The notes under the pieces were generated by a model, which saw only the letters and a list, made by a program, of their open reading frames with translations, was not told where the DNA came from and made no database searches. From contig NZ_KB910518.1 of assembly GCF_000374185.1 (NCBI RefSeq), positions 1,982,162 through 2,046,161 of the forward strand: a stretch of 64,000 bases of DNA, written 5' to 3'. Both the position numbers and the translations under genes were made by a program. Positions 33,278 through 41,324 of this stretch are shown here, in pieces; the stretch's first letter is position 1; every line of letters begins with the position of its first letter. The DNA is from Paenibacillus sp. HW567. GTDB lineage: Bacteria; Bacillota; Bacilli; Paenibacillales; Paenibacillaceae.

Positions 33278-33332
33278 GCTAACGGGAAACATTAGTTGAA
33301 TGTCAAAAGCGGCAGTCTAATACTTTATTTTC
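33272..33332 (+). repeat. Right end of cassette-like unit B
   Basis: ATTAAGCTAACGGGAAAC and ATTAGTTGAATG (33273-33302) followed by CAGTCTAATACTTTATTTTC (33313-33332). It matches the right end of unit A (3206-3265) in order, spacing and sequence, and its outer arm is inverted relative to 32364. Confidence 0.75.
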
Positions 33333-33410
33333 ACCACAGCAGAGCTCTTGTAATAGAGCGGCAGCTCAGCCAGAGCATAATGAAGCAAAGGCAAATACAG
33401 TGAACGCGAA

Positions 33411-33450
33411 CAAGCCATCCTTGGCAGTGTAGAAGGGATGGCTTGTTTTT
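33411..33450 (+). terminator. Terminator facing the serine hydrolase gene
   Basis: CAAGCCATCC and GGATGGCTTG form the stem, followed by TTTTT on the plus strand. It stops plus-strand transcription from unit B before the convergent serine hydrolase gene. Confidence 0.8.
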
Positions 33451-33484
33451 CGATATGTTGTTCTACCGTAGTGTCCAGCTTACC

Positions 33485-34645
33485 TCACAGCTCTGTTATC
33501 GCTCCAAGAACGGTGTTGTTGAAGTAATCGACATACATATTTTTGAACGGCTTCTGGTGGTCAAGCTCTACCGAGAAATGCACCGTTACAATTTCGTAGA
33601 TCGGATCGACGCAGATAAATGGTCCCGCTGCACCCCAATGCGAATACGCTGCCGGTGACAAGAGGTCGCCGCCATCCCGCTTGGTCCCGTTGACCGCCCA
33701 GCCGTATCCCCAGTACGCTTCCGGGAAGACTTCATCTCTGTACTCAGAGGAGACACCGGGGATCTGATTGCGTGTCATTTCCTTTACAGTTACCGGGCTA
33801 AGCAGCCGTATGCCGTTATAAATTCCGCCGTTCAGAAACATTTGGCCAAATACAGCCAGATCCATAGCAGTAGAGTAAGCGCCGCTGCCGGCAGACACCG
33901 AATTCAAATTGTATTCGCTGTCAACCCACTCCGCGCAAGCTGCATCCGGTGCGCGCCGGACCACCCGGCCCCTTGCCTCCTGGGGAACACAATAAAATGT
34001 ATTGTTCATTCCGAGCGGCTTGAAGATGAATTCCTTAACGAACTCATCATAGGCTTGACCGCTGACACGCCGGATAATTTCACCCAGCAGCTCATAACCG
34101 TACCCGCAGTAAGACATCACCGTACCAGGCTTGGAGCTGAGCGGAGCATCATATGCGCTGTACAGGTACTCATGAATTTCCGCATTCTGATTGGATTCAC
34201 AGGCGGGGAAATCCACCTTATCCTGTTTCGCGGCTCTGTGTGACCAAATGGCCTCCATGTCCAGGCCCGATGTGTGCGTCAGCAAATGATGCACGCAAAC
34301 CGTTGTTTTGCCTTCTCCTGTGAATTCAGGGATAAAATCAGATACAGGTCTGTTCAGTCCCAGTTTTCCTTGTTCAACCAGTATCATAATGGCCGTTGAT
34401 GTGAACAGCTTCGTTATCGAGCAGAGCGGAAACAAAGCATCAACCGATAAATCGGCTGCGTCCGGCTCAGGCCCAAATCTGCCATCGGCTTGATGGACGA
34501 GTAATGTTCCCCTTCTTGCTGCAACAATGACTTGTGCCGGTGTGATGTTGTCCTTAACCATTTGTGCCGCCGCACTCTGAATGCGTTGCACCCCGTAATC
34601 TGATACACCCGCCTGTTCCAGCGGATTGAATGTCAGCTCTTTCAT
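33485..34645 (-). CDS. Serine hydrolase, class C beta-lactamase-like
   Basis: 386 residues of the PF00144 (beta-lactamase/esterase EstB, penicillin-binding-like) family. The active-site SxxK is SITK (76-79) in LFPLCSITKLFTSTAI. The second motif, normally Y-x-N, reads Y-C-G (179-181) in MSYCGYGYELLG. The third, H-W-G, occurs in AYSHWGAAGPF. HHLLTHTSGL is typical. No signal peptide, so a cytoplasmic esterase or peptidase is likelier than a secreted beta-lactamase. It diverges from the BlaI/M56 genes, whose regulator could also act here, although no BlaI box is seen right at its own start. Confidence 0.85.
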   Translation of the reverse strand: MKELTFNPLEQAGVSDYGVQRIQSAAAQMVKDNITPAQVIVAARRGTLLVHQADGRFGPEPDAADLSVDALFPLCSITKLFTSTAIMILVEQGKLGLNRPVSDFIPEFTGEGKTTVCVHHLLTHTSGLDMEAIWSHRAAKQDKVDFPACESNQNAEIHEYLYSAYDAPLSSKPGTVMSYCGYGYELLGEIIRRVSGQAYDEFVKEFIFKPLGMNNTFYCVPQEARGRVVRRAPDAACAEWVDSEYNLNSVSAGSGAYSTAMDLAVFGQMFLNGGIYNGIRLLSPVTVKEMTRNQIPGVSSEYRDEVFPEAYWGYGWAVNGTKRDGGDLLSPAAYSHWGAAGPFICVDPIYEIVTVHFSVELDHQKPFKNMYVDYFNNTVLGAITEL

Positions 34646-34753
34646 TAGCTAGCCCTCCAGTTAGTATTGGTTAATATATTCATTAATTACTAAGCGAATC
34701 TATTAACTTATGAGCTTTCTTATTATAGAGCAAAATTGTTAAAAAGGATATAA

Positions 34754-34782
34754 TTGACAACGTGTGACTACTAGAGTAGTAT
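34754..34782 (+). promoter_or_regulatory. Promoter of the blaI-like operon
   Basis: TTGACA (34754-34759) and TAGTAT (34777-34782) with 17-bp spacing. The first dyad operator lies in the spacer and overlaps the -10 box. Confidence 0.8.
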
Positions 34783-34807
34783 TGGATTATGACTACTTCA
34801 GTAGTCA
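34766..34807 (+). promoter_or_regulatory. Twin BlaI-type operators
   Basis: ACTACTAGAGTAGT (34767-34780) and TGACTACTTCAGTAGTCA (34790-34807) are both palindromes with the ACTAC/GTAGT half-sites typical of BlaI/MecI repressors. The second is a perfect 8+8 palindrome. They cover the -10 box and the start of transcription, fitting autorepression. Confidence 0.8.
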
Positions 34808-34825
34808 CTATTAGGGGGCAAGTAG

Positions 34826-35185
34826 ATGGAGATCAAGCTGTTCGATTCGGAGTTAAGAGTGATGGAAATTTTATGGAGGGAAGGGATGCTGGCGGCTGGA
34901 GATTTGGCGGCGATTCTGAATAAGGAAACGGGCTGGAACAGGAACACGACCTACACAGTAATCAAAAAACTGATCGGCAAAGGTGCAGTTCAGCGAACCA
35001 ATCCTGGTTTTAAATGCACAGCCCTTATTCCCAAAGAGCAGGTGCAGACGTATGAAACCAAGGAATTGATCAACAAAATGTTCGACGGTTCGGCAGAGAT
35101 GTTCTTTTCGGCATTCCTTAATGAGAGGAACCTGAGTAAGGAAGACATCGACAAACTGAAAAAAATCGTGAAGAACTTAAGCTGA
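34826..35185 (+). CDS. BlaI/MecI/CopY family repressor
   Basis: 119 residues, full length. Winged helix: FDSELRVMEILWREGMLAAGDLAAILNKETGWNRNTTYTVIKKLIGKGAVQRTNPGFKCTALIPKEQ (residues 4-72), followed by the dimerisation helices. The sequence WNRNTTYTVIKKLI is the family's recognition helix. It represses its own operon through the twin palindromes upstream, and is inactivated by cleavage after signalling from an M56 protein. The M56 gene starts 10 bp after its stop, the standard pair. Confidence 0.92.
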   Translation: MEIKLFDSELRVMEILWREGMLAAGDLAAILNKETGWNRNTTYTVIKKLIGKGAVQRTNPGFKCTALIPKEQVQTYETKELINKMFDGSAEMFFSAFLNERNLSKEDIDKLKKIVKNLS

Positions 35186-35195
35186 GGCGGCGACG

Positions 35196-36599
35196 ATGGA
35201 TATCCTCCGGATGAGTATTTCGGCTAGTGTGCTGATCGTTCTTGTCGTCCTGCTGCGGTCTGTGGCGCTCCATAGATTGCCCCGGTTGTTGTTCCTCGTT
35301 CTGTGGGGGATCGTGATCGCCCGGCTGCTGGTTCCAGTTTCTTTTCCCATTCTTCCGCAGCTATCCGCTCCGGTTGAAATTTTCAATTCTGGTAACAACG
35401 TGAATGCACATACAGCAGCAGTATACCCGTTCACTGACACATCTGCTGCGCACACCGGAATGCTGACAAACGAAATCAATATCCCGGCAAATTCAGGCGG
35501 CTGGCTGAAGCCGGAGCTTCTAACGACTCTTTGGTTTGCGGGCGCTGTCTTGATGCTCATGGTGTTATTGGTGGTTTATCTCAGAAGTGCAAGGGAACTG
35601 CGGACAGCGCTGCCTTTGCAGGGGGAGCATCCCGTTATCGAAGATTGGTTAACAAGACATCCATTGCGGCGGCCTCTCTTGATTGTCACCTATGACCGGA
35701 TTGATACGCCCATCACCTGCGGGGTACTTCGCCCGAAGATTATTTTGCCCAAATCACTGGATACAAAGAATGAATCTGCAATGAATTATATGCTCACCCA
35801 TGAATACATGCATATCAAATACTTGGATACGGTATGGAAAATAACTGCCGCCGCTGCCCTCTGCCTGCACTGGTTCAATCCGCTGGTGTGGCTGATGTAT
35901 GCCTACCTGATCCGGGATATGGAAAGGGTATGCGATGCAAGGGTAATCAACAAAATCGGAGCCGAACACAAGGCCGATTATGCGTTATGTCTTTTGGCGG
36001 TAGCAGAGCACAAAGGGAGATTTACTCCCCTATACAATGGGTTCAGCACAAACGCAACCAAGGAAAGGATTGTGTCGATCATGAAATTGAACAAAGTGAC
36101 GGTATTGACGGCAGCCATTTCGCTCCTCTTGGTTCTGGGGGCAGTGTCTGCATTTGCAGAACAATCTAGCGGAGAGCGGAGCAGCGTATCTGCGGATAGC
36201 TCTGTTGGAATGAACGCTGTGGAGAGCGGTGACAACGCAGGGTCTGAAACTTCGGTTTCGGCGGCTGCATCGGAGCAAAGCGGAGAAGTGACGGATTTTA
36301 ACTATGATGCGCTGAAGGATTACATGGCCTACGGCCTGGCATATGACAAAACCAAAGACAGATTTCTGTACAATGGCAAGCATGTCCGGCTATTCCTGGA
36401 TCAGGATCTTAGTCATCAAGAGAGGTTCAACAAGTTTTATTATGACGGGGACGGTGCGGCCGATTTCATTATCGTCAGGGATAAAGACAACAAGGTAAGC
36501 CAAGTTGCAGAGGTGAACGAAAGTGAGCTGCAGACCTTGGGCAAAACGTATGGATTTGAACTTAAAAAAGACGGCCTGCACTTCGAAAATGCACAATGA
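35196..36599 (+). CDS. M56 (BlaR1-type) membrane metallopeptidase
   Basis: 467 residues. Membrane helices at ~8-24, 32-50 and 108-128 precede the zinc motif HEYMH (202-206) in MLTHEYMHIKYLDTVWKI, then HWFNPLVWLMYAYLIRDMERVCD. RPLLIVTYDRIDTPITCGVLRPKIILPKSL is the M56 hallmark. A helix near residues 305-325 leads to an exported C-terminal part of about 140 residues with a Ser/Ala-rich linker and a small globular domain; the penicillin-binding sensor of true BlaR1 is absent. So the trigger is probably not a beta-lactam. It should cleave the preceding repressor. Confidence 0.88.
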   Translation: MDILRMSISASVLIVLVVLLRSVALHRLPRLLFLVLWGIVIARLLVPVSFPILPQLSAPVEIFNSGNNVNAHTAAVYPFTDTSAAHTGMLTNEINIPANSGGWLKPELLTTLWFAGAVLMLMVLLVVYLRSARELRTALPLQGEHPVIEDWLTRHPLRRPLLIVTYDRIDTPITCGVLRPKIILPKSLDTKNESAMNYMLTHEYMHIKYLDTVWKITAAAALCLHWFNPLVWLMYAYLIRDMERVCDARVINKIGAEHKADYALCLLAVAEHKGRFTPLYNGFSTNATKERIVSIMKLNKVTVLTAAISLLLVLGAVSAFAEQSSGERSSVSADSSVGMNAVESGDNAGSETSVSAAASEQSGEVTDFNYDALKDYMAYGLAYDKTKDRFLYNGKHVRLFLDQDLSHQERFNKFYYDGDGAADFIIVRDKDNKVSQVAEVNESELQTLGKTYGFELKKDGLHFENAQ

Positions 36600-36609
36600 T
36601 GTATACGAT

Positions 36610-36645
36610 ATCCAGTAAACACTATTAGCAGATCAGGTTAAACCA
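36610..36645 (+). repeat. Short repeat, copy 1
   Basis: ATCCAGTAAAC, ACTATTAGCAGATCAGG and TTAAACCAC recur with a 4-base insertion and a 1-base deletion at 49596-49635. It begins 11 bp after the M56 gene stop. Confidence 0.5.
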
Positions 36646-36671
36646 CCAAGAGAATTTGTACAAAAAAGAGT

Positions 36672-36686
36672 TTGCAATCGCTTTCT
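36672..36686 (+). promoter_or_regulatory. cre box (CcpA site) over a -35 element
   Basis: TTGCAATCGCTTTCT fits the consensus WTGNAANCGNWNNCW at every fixed position. It covers TTGCAA, which with TAAACT (36696-36701, 18-bp spacing) forms a plausible promoter. CcpA would repress this promoter on preferred sugars. Confidence 0.72.
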
Positions 36687-36755
36687 TGATTATGCTAAAC
36701 TGAATTCAATAATGATGACAGCGTTTTATTCAGGCCATAAGCTAAATATTCAATT

Positions 36756-36790
36756 TCAGGGTTGTGACTGATCTTAAGGCAAAACCTGAG
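36756..36790 (+). promoter_or_regulatory. BglG/LicT-type RAT antiterminator site
   Basis: TCAGGGTTGTGACTG (36756-36770) and AAGGCAAAACCTGA (36777-36790) match the ribonucleic antiterminator consensus GGATTGTTACTG...GCAGGCAAAACC of bgl/lic/sac leaders, with TCAGG pairing with CCTGA. It shares AAACCTGA with the following terminator stem, the hallmark of mutually exclusive structures. Bound antiterminator would keep transcription going when a beta-glucoside-type sugar is present. Confidence 0.82.
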
Positions 36791-36845
36791 TTGAGAGCGG
36801 ATTCTTGCGGATTACGTGAGGTACGCTATCAATTCAGGTTTTTTT
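36782..36845 (+). terminator. Leader terminator controlled by the RAT
   Basis: AAACCTGAGTTGA and TCAATTCAGGTTT pair around a ~30-base loop and end in a T-tract. Its left arm is the right arm of the RAT hairpin. Confidence 0.82.
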
Positions 36846-36875
36846 GTGTTCTCTACATCATGAAAGGGGGCAAGA

Positions 36876-36941
36876 ATGGCGCTGATTGCGCCGGGTTATA
36901 CTAAGTCAGGAAACTTATGTAAAATACTAGGGGGACAATAA
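36876..36941 (+). CDS. 21-codon leader-proximal ORF
   Basis: ATG 36876 follows GAAAGGGGG with five-base spacing; the frame ends TAA 36939-36941, two bases before the lipoprotein ATG. The peptide is MALIAPGYTKSGNLCKILGG plus Q. It may be a real coupled small ORF or a leftover N-terminus of a sugar-PTS gene that once followed the RAT leader. No family identified. Confidence 0.35.
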   Translation: MALIAPGYTKSGNLCKILGGQ

Positions 36942-36943
36942 AG

Positions 36944-38593
36944 ATGAGATCAGTATATGTAACGAAAGCCGTGGGTGCGGCTTTGCTCGGCGGTGCATTG
37001 ATCCTGAGTGGCTGCCAGAGCAATAATGCGGGTGGAACCGCGGTCAGCGCCAATAAAGGTAATAATAACACCGGAGCCAATACAGAGACGAAGACCGGAG
37101 AGAGTGCTCCAACAGCCCAAGCGGTCAAGGCCAGAACAGTTATTACCACAGATGGTGAAGTTGACGATATGAACTCCGTAATCCGCTTTCTGCTCTACTC
37201 CAACGAGATGGATTTGGCCGGGATCGTCCTGACCAGCTCTGTCTACCATTATGCGGGCGATAAGGCTGCAGGAGTTGCACCTTTCCGCTGGACAGGTACG
37301 CAGTGGATCTACAATATGATCGACGCTTATGGGGAGAGCTATCCGAATCTGAGCAAGCATGCCGAAGGTTATCCGAAGCCTGAGACGCTCAAGAGCATCA
37401 CCAAGATCGGCAACATTACGAATAAAGGGGAGATGGACAAGGTAACAGAAGGCTCTGAATTCCTGAAGGAGCTGTTCCTCGACGAGGATTCCAGAGACCT
37501 GTATGTTCAGACCTGGGGCGGCACCAATACAACAGCCCGGGCCCTGAAGTCCATTGAGGAGAAATACAAGAATACAGCCGAGTGGAATGAGATTTACAAG
37601 AAAGTCAGCGACAAGCTGGTGCTGTACATCATTCTGGACCAGGACGACACCTATAGTAATTACATCGCCAAGAGCTGGCCGAATATCCGCATTATCAATG
37701 ACCAGTCGAACTTCTGGCACTTCGCCTATGCCTGGAAATATCATACAGAGGAAGTGAACAGCAGGCTGCAAGGCGACTGGAATTACAAGAACATCCAGAA
37801 TGCGCACGGTAAGCTGCTGGGGATGTACGCATTGATGGGCGACGGGAAGAATATTGCCGGCGAGCTTCCTGAAGAACAGCGGGGCAGTGCCGACTACCTG
37901 AAGAAGAATCCGCAATATAAAAAGTATGATTTTATCTCGGAGGGAGACTCTCCTTCCTTCTTCTACCTGCTTGACAACGGTCTGCGGAGCCTGGAAAATC
38001 CGAGCTACGGCGGGTGGGGCGGCCGTTTCGGCGCCGTAAACGACAAGCTGTTCCGCAACAATGTGCTGGACTATGATGTATTCACCAAGCGCTATGAAGC
38101 CGAATACTCGCTGATGCGCTGGTTCGATGATATTCAGGACGATTTTGCCGCTCGCGCGGATTGGGCGGTTGCCGCCAACTATAAGGATGCTAACCATAAT
38201 CCGAAGCTGAGCATCAAGGAAGGGCTGGATCTGGCGGCCAGTCCGGGTGAGCAGGTTACGCTGCATGCGGAAGGTTCCGATCCGGATGGCGATGCGCTAA
38301 CCTATAGCTGGTGGAGATATTTCGAGGCGGACACGTATCAGGATTTCAAGGTCAAGGAGAATGCAGTGGAAAAAGAAATGGCCGGCGACCTTCAGCTCGG
38401 ACTCCATCGCACGCTCGCAGCCGGGGAGAAGCTGGATACGATTAAGCTGCAAGGCAGCGATACTAACACCGTACAGTTCACCATTCCGGCAGATGCCAAG
38501 TCCGGCGACACCATTCATATGATTGCTGAGGTACAAGACAACGGTAAGCACCAGTTGAAGCGTTATCAGCGTGTGATCATCACCGTGAAATAA
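36944..38593 (+). CDS. DUF1593 lipoprotein (nucleoside hydrolase-like)
   Basis: 549 residues. A lipobox LSGC (21-24, Cys24) and a Ser/Asn/Thr-rich spacer to ~65 show a surface lipoprotein. The DUF1593 domain starts RTVITTDGEVDDMNSVIRFLLYSNEMDLAGIVLTSS (~68-103), with the D-G-E-x-D-D metal loop of nucleoside hydrolases; YVQTWGGTNTTARALKSI and SPSFFYLLDNGLRSLENPSYGGWGGRFG are further blocks. Residues ~430-549 form an Ig-like domain (EGSDPDGDALTYSWWRYFEADTY). Relatives are thought to bind or cleave polysaccharide-derived compounds. AGGGGG precedes the ATG. Expression is expected to depend on the cre/RAT leader, linking it to sugar use. Confidence 0.83.
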   Translation: MRSVYVTKAVGAALLGGALILSGCQSNNAGGTAVSANKGNNNTGANTETKTGESAPTAQAVKARTVITTDGEVDDMNSVIRFLLYSNEMDLAGIVLTSSVYHYAGDKAAGVAPFRWTGTQWIYNMIDAYGESYPNLSKHAEGYPKPETLKSITKIGNITNKGEMDKVTEGSEFLKELFLDEDSRDLYVQTWGGTNTTARALKSIEEKYKNTAEWNEIYKKVSDKLVLYIILDQDDTYSNYIAKSWPNIRIINDQSNFWHFAYAWKYHTEEVNSRLQGDWNYKNIQNAHGKLLGMYALMGDGKNIAGELPEEQRGSADYLKKNPQYKKYDFISEGDSPSFFYLLDNGLRSLENPSYGGWGGRFGAVNDKLFRNNVLDYDVFTKRYEAEYSLMRWFDDIQDDFAARADWAVAANYKDANHNPKLSIKEGLDLAASPGEQVTLHAEGSDPDGDALTYSWWRYFEADTYQDFKVKENAVEKEMAGDLQLGLHRTLAAGEKLDTIKLQGSDTNTVQFTIPADAKSGDTIHMIAEVQDNGKHQLKRYQRVIITVK

Positions 38594-38621
38594 CGCTGAA
38601 GCATTACAGCAAGCAGACAAC

Positions 38622-38676
38622 AGCAGCAGGGTTATCCTTCGAAAGGCCAATTGCAGGCCGGGGATAGCCCTGCTTG
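38622..38676 (+). terminator. Terminator after the DUF1593 gene
   Basis: GCAGGGTTATCC and GGGATAGCCCTGC make a 12-bp imperfect stem around a 22-base loop; the T-tract is weak. Confidence 0.55.
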
Positions 38677-38918
38677 CGTGTTAAGGGTTTTTAACGTCAA
38701 AAATATCTGCGTATGATTTGAATTCACCAAAAGTAATGTCATGTCCCGCCAACGCAACCTTCCCGGTGAATATACGCCCAATTGCACCCGCGCTATAAAT
38801 AAGAATTTGCACGTGTTTCATTTTCACCGAATAAATAGTTTGTTTTTTTGCTGATACATAATGTAATATAATACATATGAATGATTGTTCAAGTATTCAT
38901 TTTATAGGAGGAATCAAT

Positions 38919-39527
38919 ATGCAGGTAACAGATATTATTTCTTTGGTCTTGCTGGTTGCTTTTGGCGCAGCATACATAATCAAACTGGTATTGTTGAAGC
39001 AAAGAGAGAAAATTCATGCGAATGTATTGGCCAAAAGTAATAAAGATTTTTCAATTTACAGTGCAGAAATGTTTGTTAAAATATCTAGTGCATTGTGGCT
39101 GCTGGCCTGGGCTAGTGAGATCGTATTTCATGGGCAACTATCCTCTGTACTTGGTTACATGTTCAACAATATTTACACAACATATATCGGCATAATGATA
39201 ACAGCAATAGGAGTAGGGATATTTATTGCGGCAATCGTTTATATGAAAAACTCCTGGAGAGTAGGGATAGACAAAACCACAAAAACAACACTTGTAACGG
39301 ACGGTATCTACAAGTTCAGCAGAAATCCCGCTTTTGTAGGCTTTAACCTGATGTTTATTGGTCTATTTGTTACCTACGCCAACCTCTTTACCCTGATTGT
39401 ATTGGTCATGAATCTGCTTGCTTTTCACTTATTAATATTGCAAGAGGAGAAGCATTTGTATTCTATGTTTGGTGATGATTATGAGAGATATGCTAGGAGA
39501 GTTCCAAGATACTTTTTGATATTTTAG
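38919..39527 (+). CDS. Isoprenylcysteine methyltransferase-like membrane protein
   Basis: 202 residues from ATG 38919 (GGAGG seven bases before). About five hydrophobic helices. The C-terminal part KTTLVTDGIYKFSRNPAFVGFNLMFIGLFVTYANL...LHLLILQEEKHLYSMFGDDYERYARRVPRYFLIF has the ICMT/PEMT signature: G-x-Y-x-x-x-R-N-P-x-x-x-G, then E-E...F-G-x-x-Y-x-x-Y-x-x-x-V-P-R. Such proteins methylate lipids or isoprenylated substrates with SAM at the membrane. Substrate unknown. The next gene follows after 50 bp. Confidence 0.82.
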   Translation: MQVTDIISLVLLVAFGAAYIIKLVLLKQREKIHANVLAKSNKDFSIYSAEMFVKISSALWLLAWASEIVFHGQLSSVLGYMFNNIYTTYIGIMITAIGVGIFIAAIVYMKNSWRVGIDKTTKTTLVTDGIYKFSRNPAFVGFNLMFIGLFVTYANLFTLIVLVMNLLAFHLLILQEEKHLYSMFGDDYERYARRVPRYFLIF

Positions 39528-39579
39528 AGCTTATTCACTAAACTGGTATATATGCCAATATTTAATAGGAGGGGGTTTG

Positions 39580-39927
39580 ATGATGATGTTTTTGCATGCT
39601 GTATTGAGAACCGAATGGGAAGCAGCAGTTGTGAACGGAGTTTATAAAGGCAACACCTTAGAGACCGAAGGTTTCATTCATTGTTCACCGGTTGACAAAA
39701 TGGTAGCCGTCGCGGATTATAATTTTAAAGGAGTCAAAGGCCTGATCTTGCTCTGCATCGAGGAGTCCAAAGTAACGTCTGAAGTCAAATGGGAAGATTT
39801 GTACAATGAAGGAAGCAAATACCCGCATATCTACGGTGAACTCAATCTGGATGCTGTATTGAAGACTGTAGCGTTCGAGCCTAACCCGGACGGAACATTT
39901 TCGTTGCCCGATGAAATTAATGGATAA
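39580..39927 (+). CDS. DUF952 family protein
   Basis: About 115 residues; GGAGGGGG lies just before a run of TTG ATG ATG ATG codons, so ATG 39580 is one of several equivalent starts. The pattern FLHAVLRTEWEAAVVNGVYKGNTLETEGFIHCSP, then ADYNFKGVKGLILLCIEESKV and YPHIYGELNLDAV matches DUF952, a small family related to glutathione-S-transferase-like or ADP-ribosyl folds of unknown activity (the E-G-F-I-H-C segment is its hallmark). Its end overlaps the next gene by 17 bp. Confidence 0.85.
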   Translation: MMMFLHAVLRTEWEAAVVNGVYKGNTLETEGFIHCSPVDKMVAVADYNFKGVKGLILLCIEESKVTSEVKWEDLYNEGSKYPHIYGELNLDAVLKTVAFEPNPDGTFSLPDEING

Positions 39928-40504
39928 AATCTCGGCGGAACGTTATTTGTATTATTTCATTAACAATAAGAAGAATGAGCAGTCTATGCTGAACTTCGAG
40001 CAATGGGTGTATGAGAATGATGAATTGGAAGAGATCCTTGGTAAGGATGAATACTACGAACTCATCTCCAGAGACTATAAAGACAAATATGCATATCACG
40101 AAACGGAAAAGCAAATCAGAAGACTGATCAATTTTGGCCAATTTGAACAAGAGCGACTAGAACGGGCTCTATATGATCTCCTAACAAATGAAGATGAAGC
40201 TGATACTTTGGAAACGCTAGCGGTTTTGTATGACGAGTATTGTGATGGTTACAATTTTCTAAGATATATTGCATTAACCTTCATTATGACAGCCGACGAG
40301 TACAAGGAGATTCTAAAAAGAGACCCTATCGAGTTTGGTAGTTACATGGAAAGTATAAGAAAAGAAGCCGTTAGGTTGCTTGGGTTCTTAAACAAAAATG
40401 AGATCTTTATTGACAAGGAACATGAGTATTCAGACAACCGGGCAGAGAATGACAGAATTGAACTGCATAGTATTAATGAGATGTTTGGTGCAAAGGAAAT
40501 GTAA
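39911..40504 (+). CDS. Hypothetical acidic protein
   Basis: 197 residues, acidic, helical, no membrane segment. Opening MDKISAERYLYYFINNKKNEQSMLNFEQWVYENDELEEILGKDEYYELISRDYKDKYAY, with a later helical stretch LETLAVLYDEYCDGYNFLRYIALTFIM. I do not recognise the family; the opening recalls the acidic immunity-type proteins of Firmicutes, but this is weak. It begins inside the DUF952 gene (17-bp overlap), so it is translationally coupled; no independent ribosome site is visible. Confidence 0.55.
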   Translation: MKLMDKISAERYLYYFINNKKNEQSMLNFEQWVYENDELEEILGKDEYYELISRDYKDKYAYHETEKQIRRLINFGQFEQERLERALYDLLTNEDEADTLETLAVLYDEYCDGYNFLRYIALTFIMTADEYKEILKRDPIEFGSYMESIRKEAVRLLGFLNKNEIFIDKEHEYSDNRAENDRIELHSINEMFGAKEM

Positions 40505-40520
40505 TATTTGCAAGCAGCGA

Positions 40521-40925
40521 TCACTCCATACTACTTACAGTGATCCTCTTCTTGGGGGTCGTTTTGATTTTGCGTTCAGAAATATAGGAACCGGTCAGAG
40601 TCAGTAAGGTTCCCGCTACAGTTGCCCAAGTGATCTTTTCATGCAAAATAAGGGCAGAGGCCGCGACTGTAACTACTGGCACAATGTAGATGTACACGCT
40701 TGTTATTACCGCTCCCAAGATTCCTACCAACCGGTTCCAGGTCACAAAACACAAGGCTGAGGCTCCCAGCCCTAAGTATAGAAGGTTTGTTACATTTTGC
40801 GTGTAGCCCCAAGGGGGTGAACTTCAGCCTGCTAATTTTACGCATCAACACAGAATAAATGACCCAGTTAGCAGGGGCGAGCAAGTTCCTAACGCAATCA
40901 CAAATCCGGTAACAAATTGAACATT
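40521..40925 (-). pseudogene. EamA/DMT transporter remnant
   Basis: The frame 40521-40754 gives the last part of an EamA permease: [59 protein letters not shown]. Another frame upstream (~40830-40900) gives LLAPANWVIYSVLMRKISR, the preceding EamA segment. The two are joined only through frameshifts, and the N-terminal half is missing, so this is a decayed drug/metabolite exporter. Confidence 0.65.
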
Positions 40926-40937
40926 CAATTTCTTTTC

Positions 40938-41132
40938 CTATAAAAAAAGCTCACTCTGGTAGAGAACGGGCTGTGTAAATCGCGGCAAAAACATTGCTTC
41001 CCGTAATTTCCTGGACATACTCTCATGAAAATGGTTCGGGAACTTCTGCATAATCCCTTCATACTGATACGCCTCAAGCTTCAAATCTGTATCAATAACG
41101 TCCGTCCGAACTTCACGAGCCACCGCCTGCAC
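40938..41132 (-). pseudogene. AraC-family regulator remnant
   Basis: MQAVAREVRTDVIDTDLKLEAYQYEGIMQKFPNHFHE is the N-terminal part of an AraC-type regulator cupin domain (the Q-K-F-P-N-H-F-H-E segment is very typical). After about residue 37 the sequence changes to unrelated residues and stops. The helix-turn-helix part is gone. AraC genes of this kind often stand next to EamA transporters, so one deletion probably removed the middle of both. Confidence 0.55.
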
Positions 41133-41217
41133 CTTCTTGTTCCGTAATGTACGGTTATTATAATATGAACGATCGAAGGATTCTTGGATAGTGTTGCTTT
41201 AGGGTGAATGAAGGATG

Positions 41218-41237
41218 TTAGCGGTTATATCGCTAAA
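41218..41237. promoter_or_regulatory. Palindrome upstream of DUF6809 copy 2
   Basis: TTAGCG, seven bases, CGCTAA. A possible operator; no regulator can be named. Confidence 0.3.
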
Positions 41238-41324
41238 ATACAATGTGCAGCAATTAGATGAGGTATGATACACACAGGGCACTGTGCCCGGGAGCATACA
41301 TCTGCAATACATAGGAGGAGAATC

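Noticed and set aside
36950..38266. 438-codon open frame on the minus strand of the DUF1593 gene
   Set aside because: Codon-shadow of the lipoprotein gene; no ribosome site and no protein-like motifs, while the plus strand has lipobox and DUF1593 blocks.
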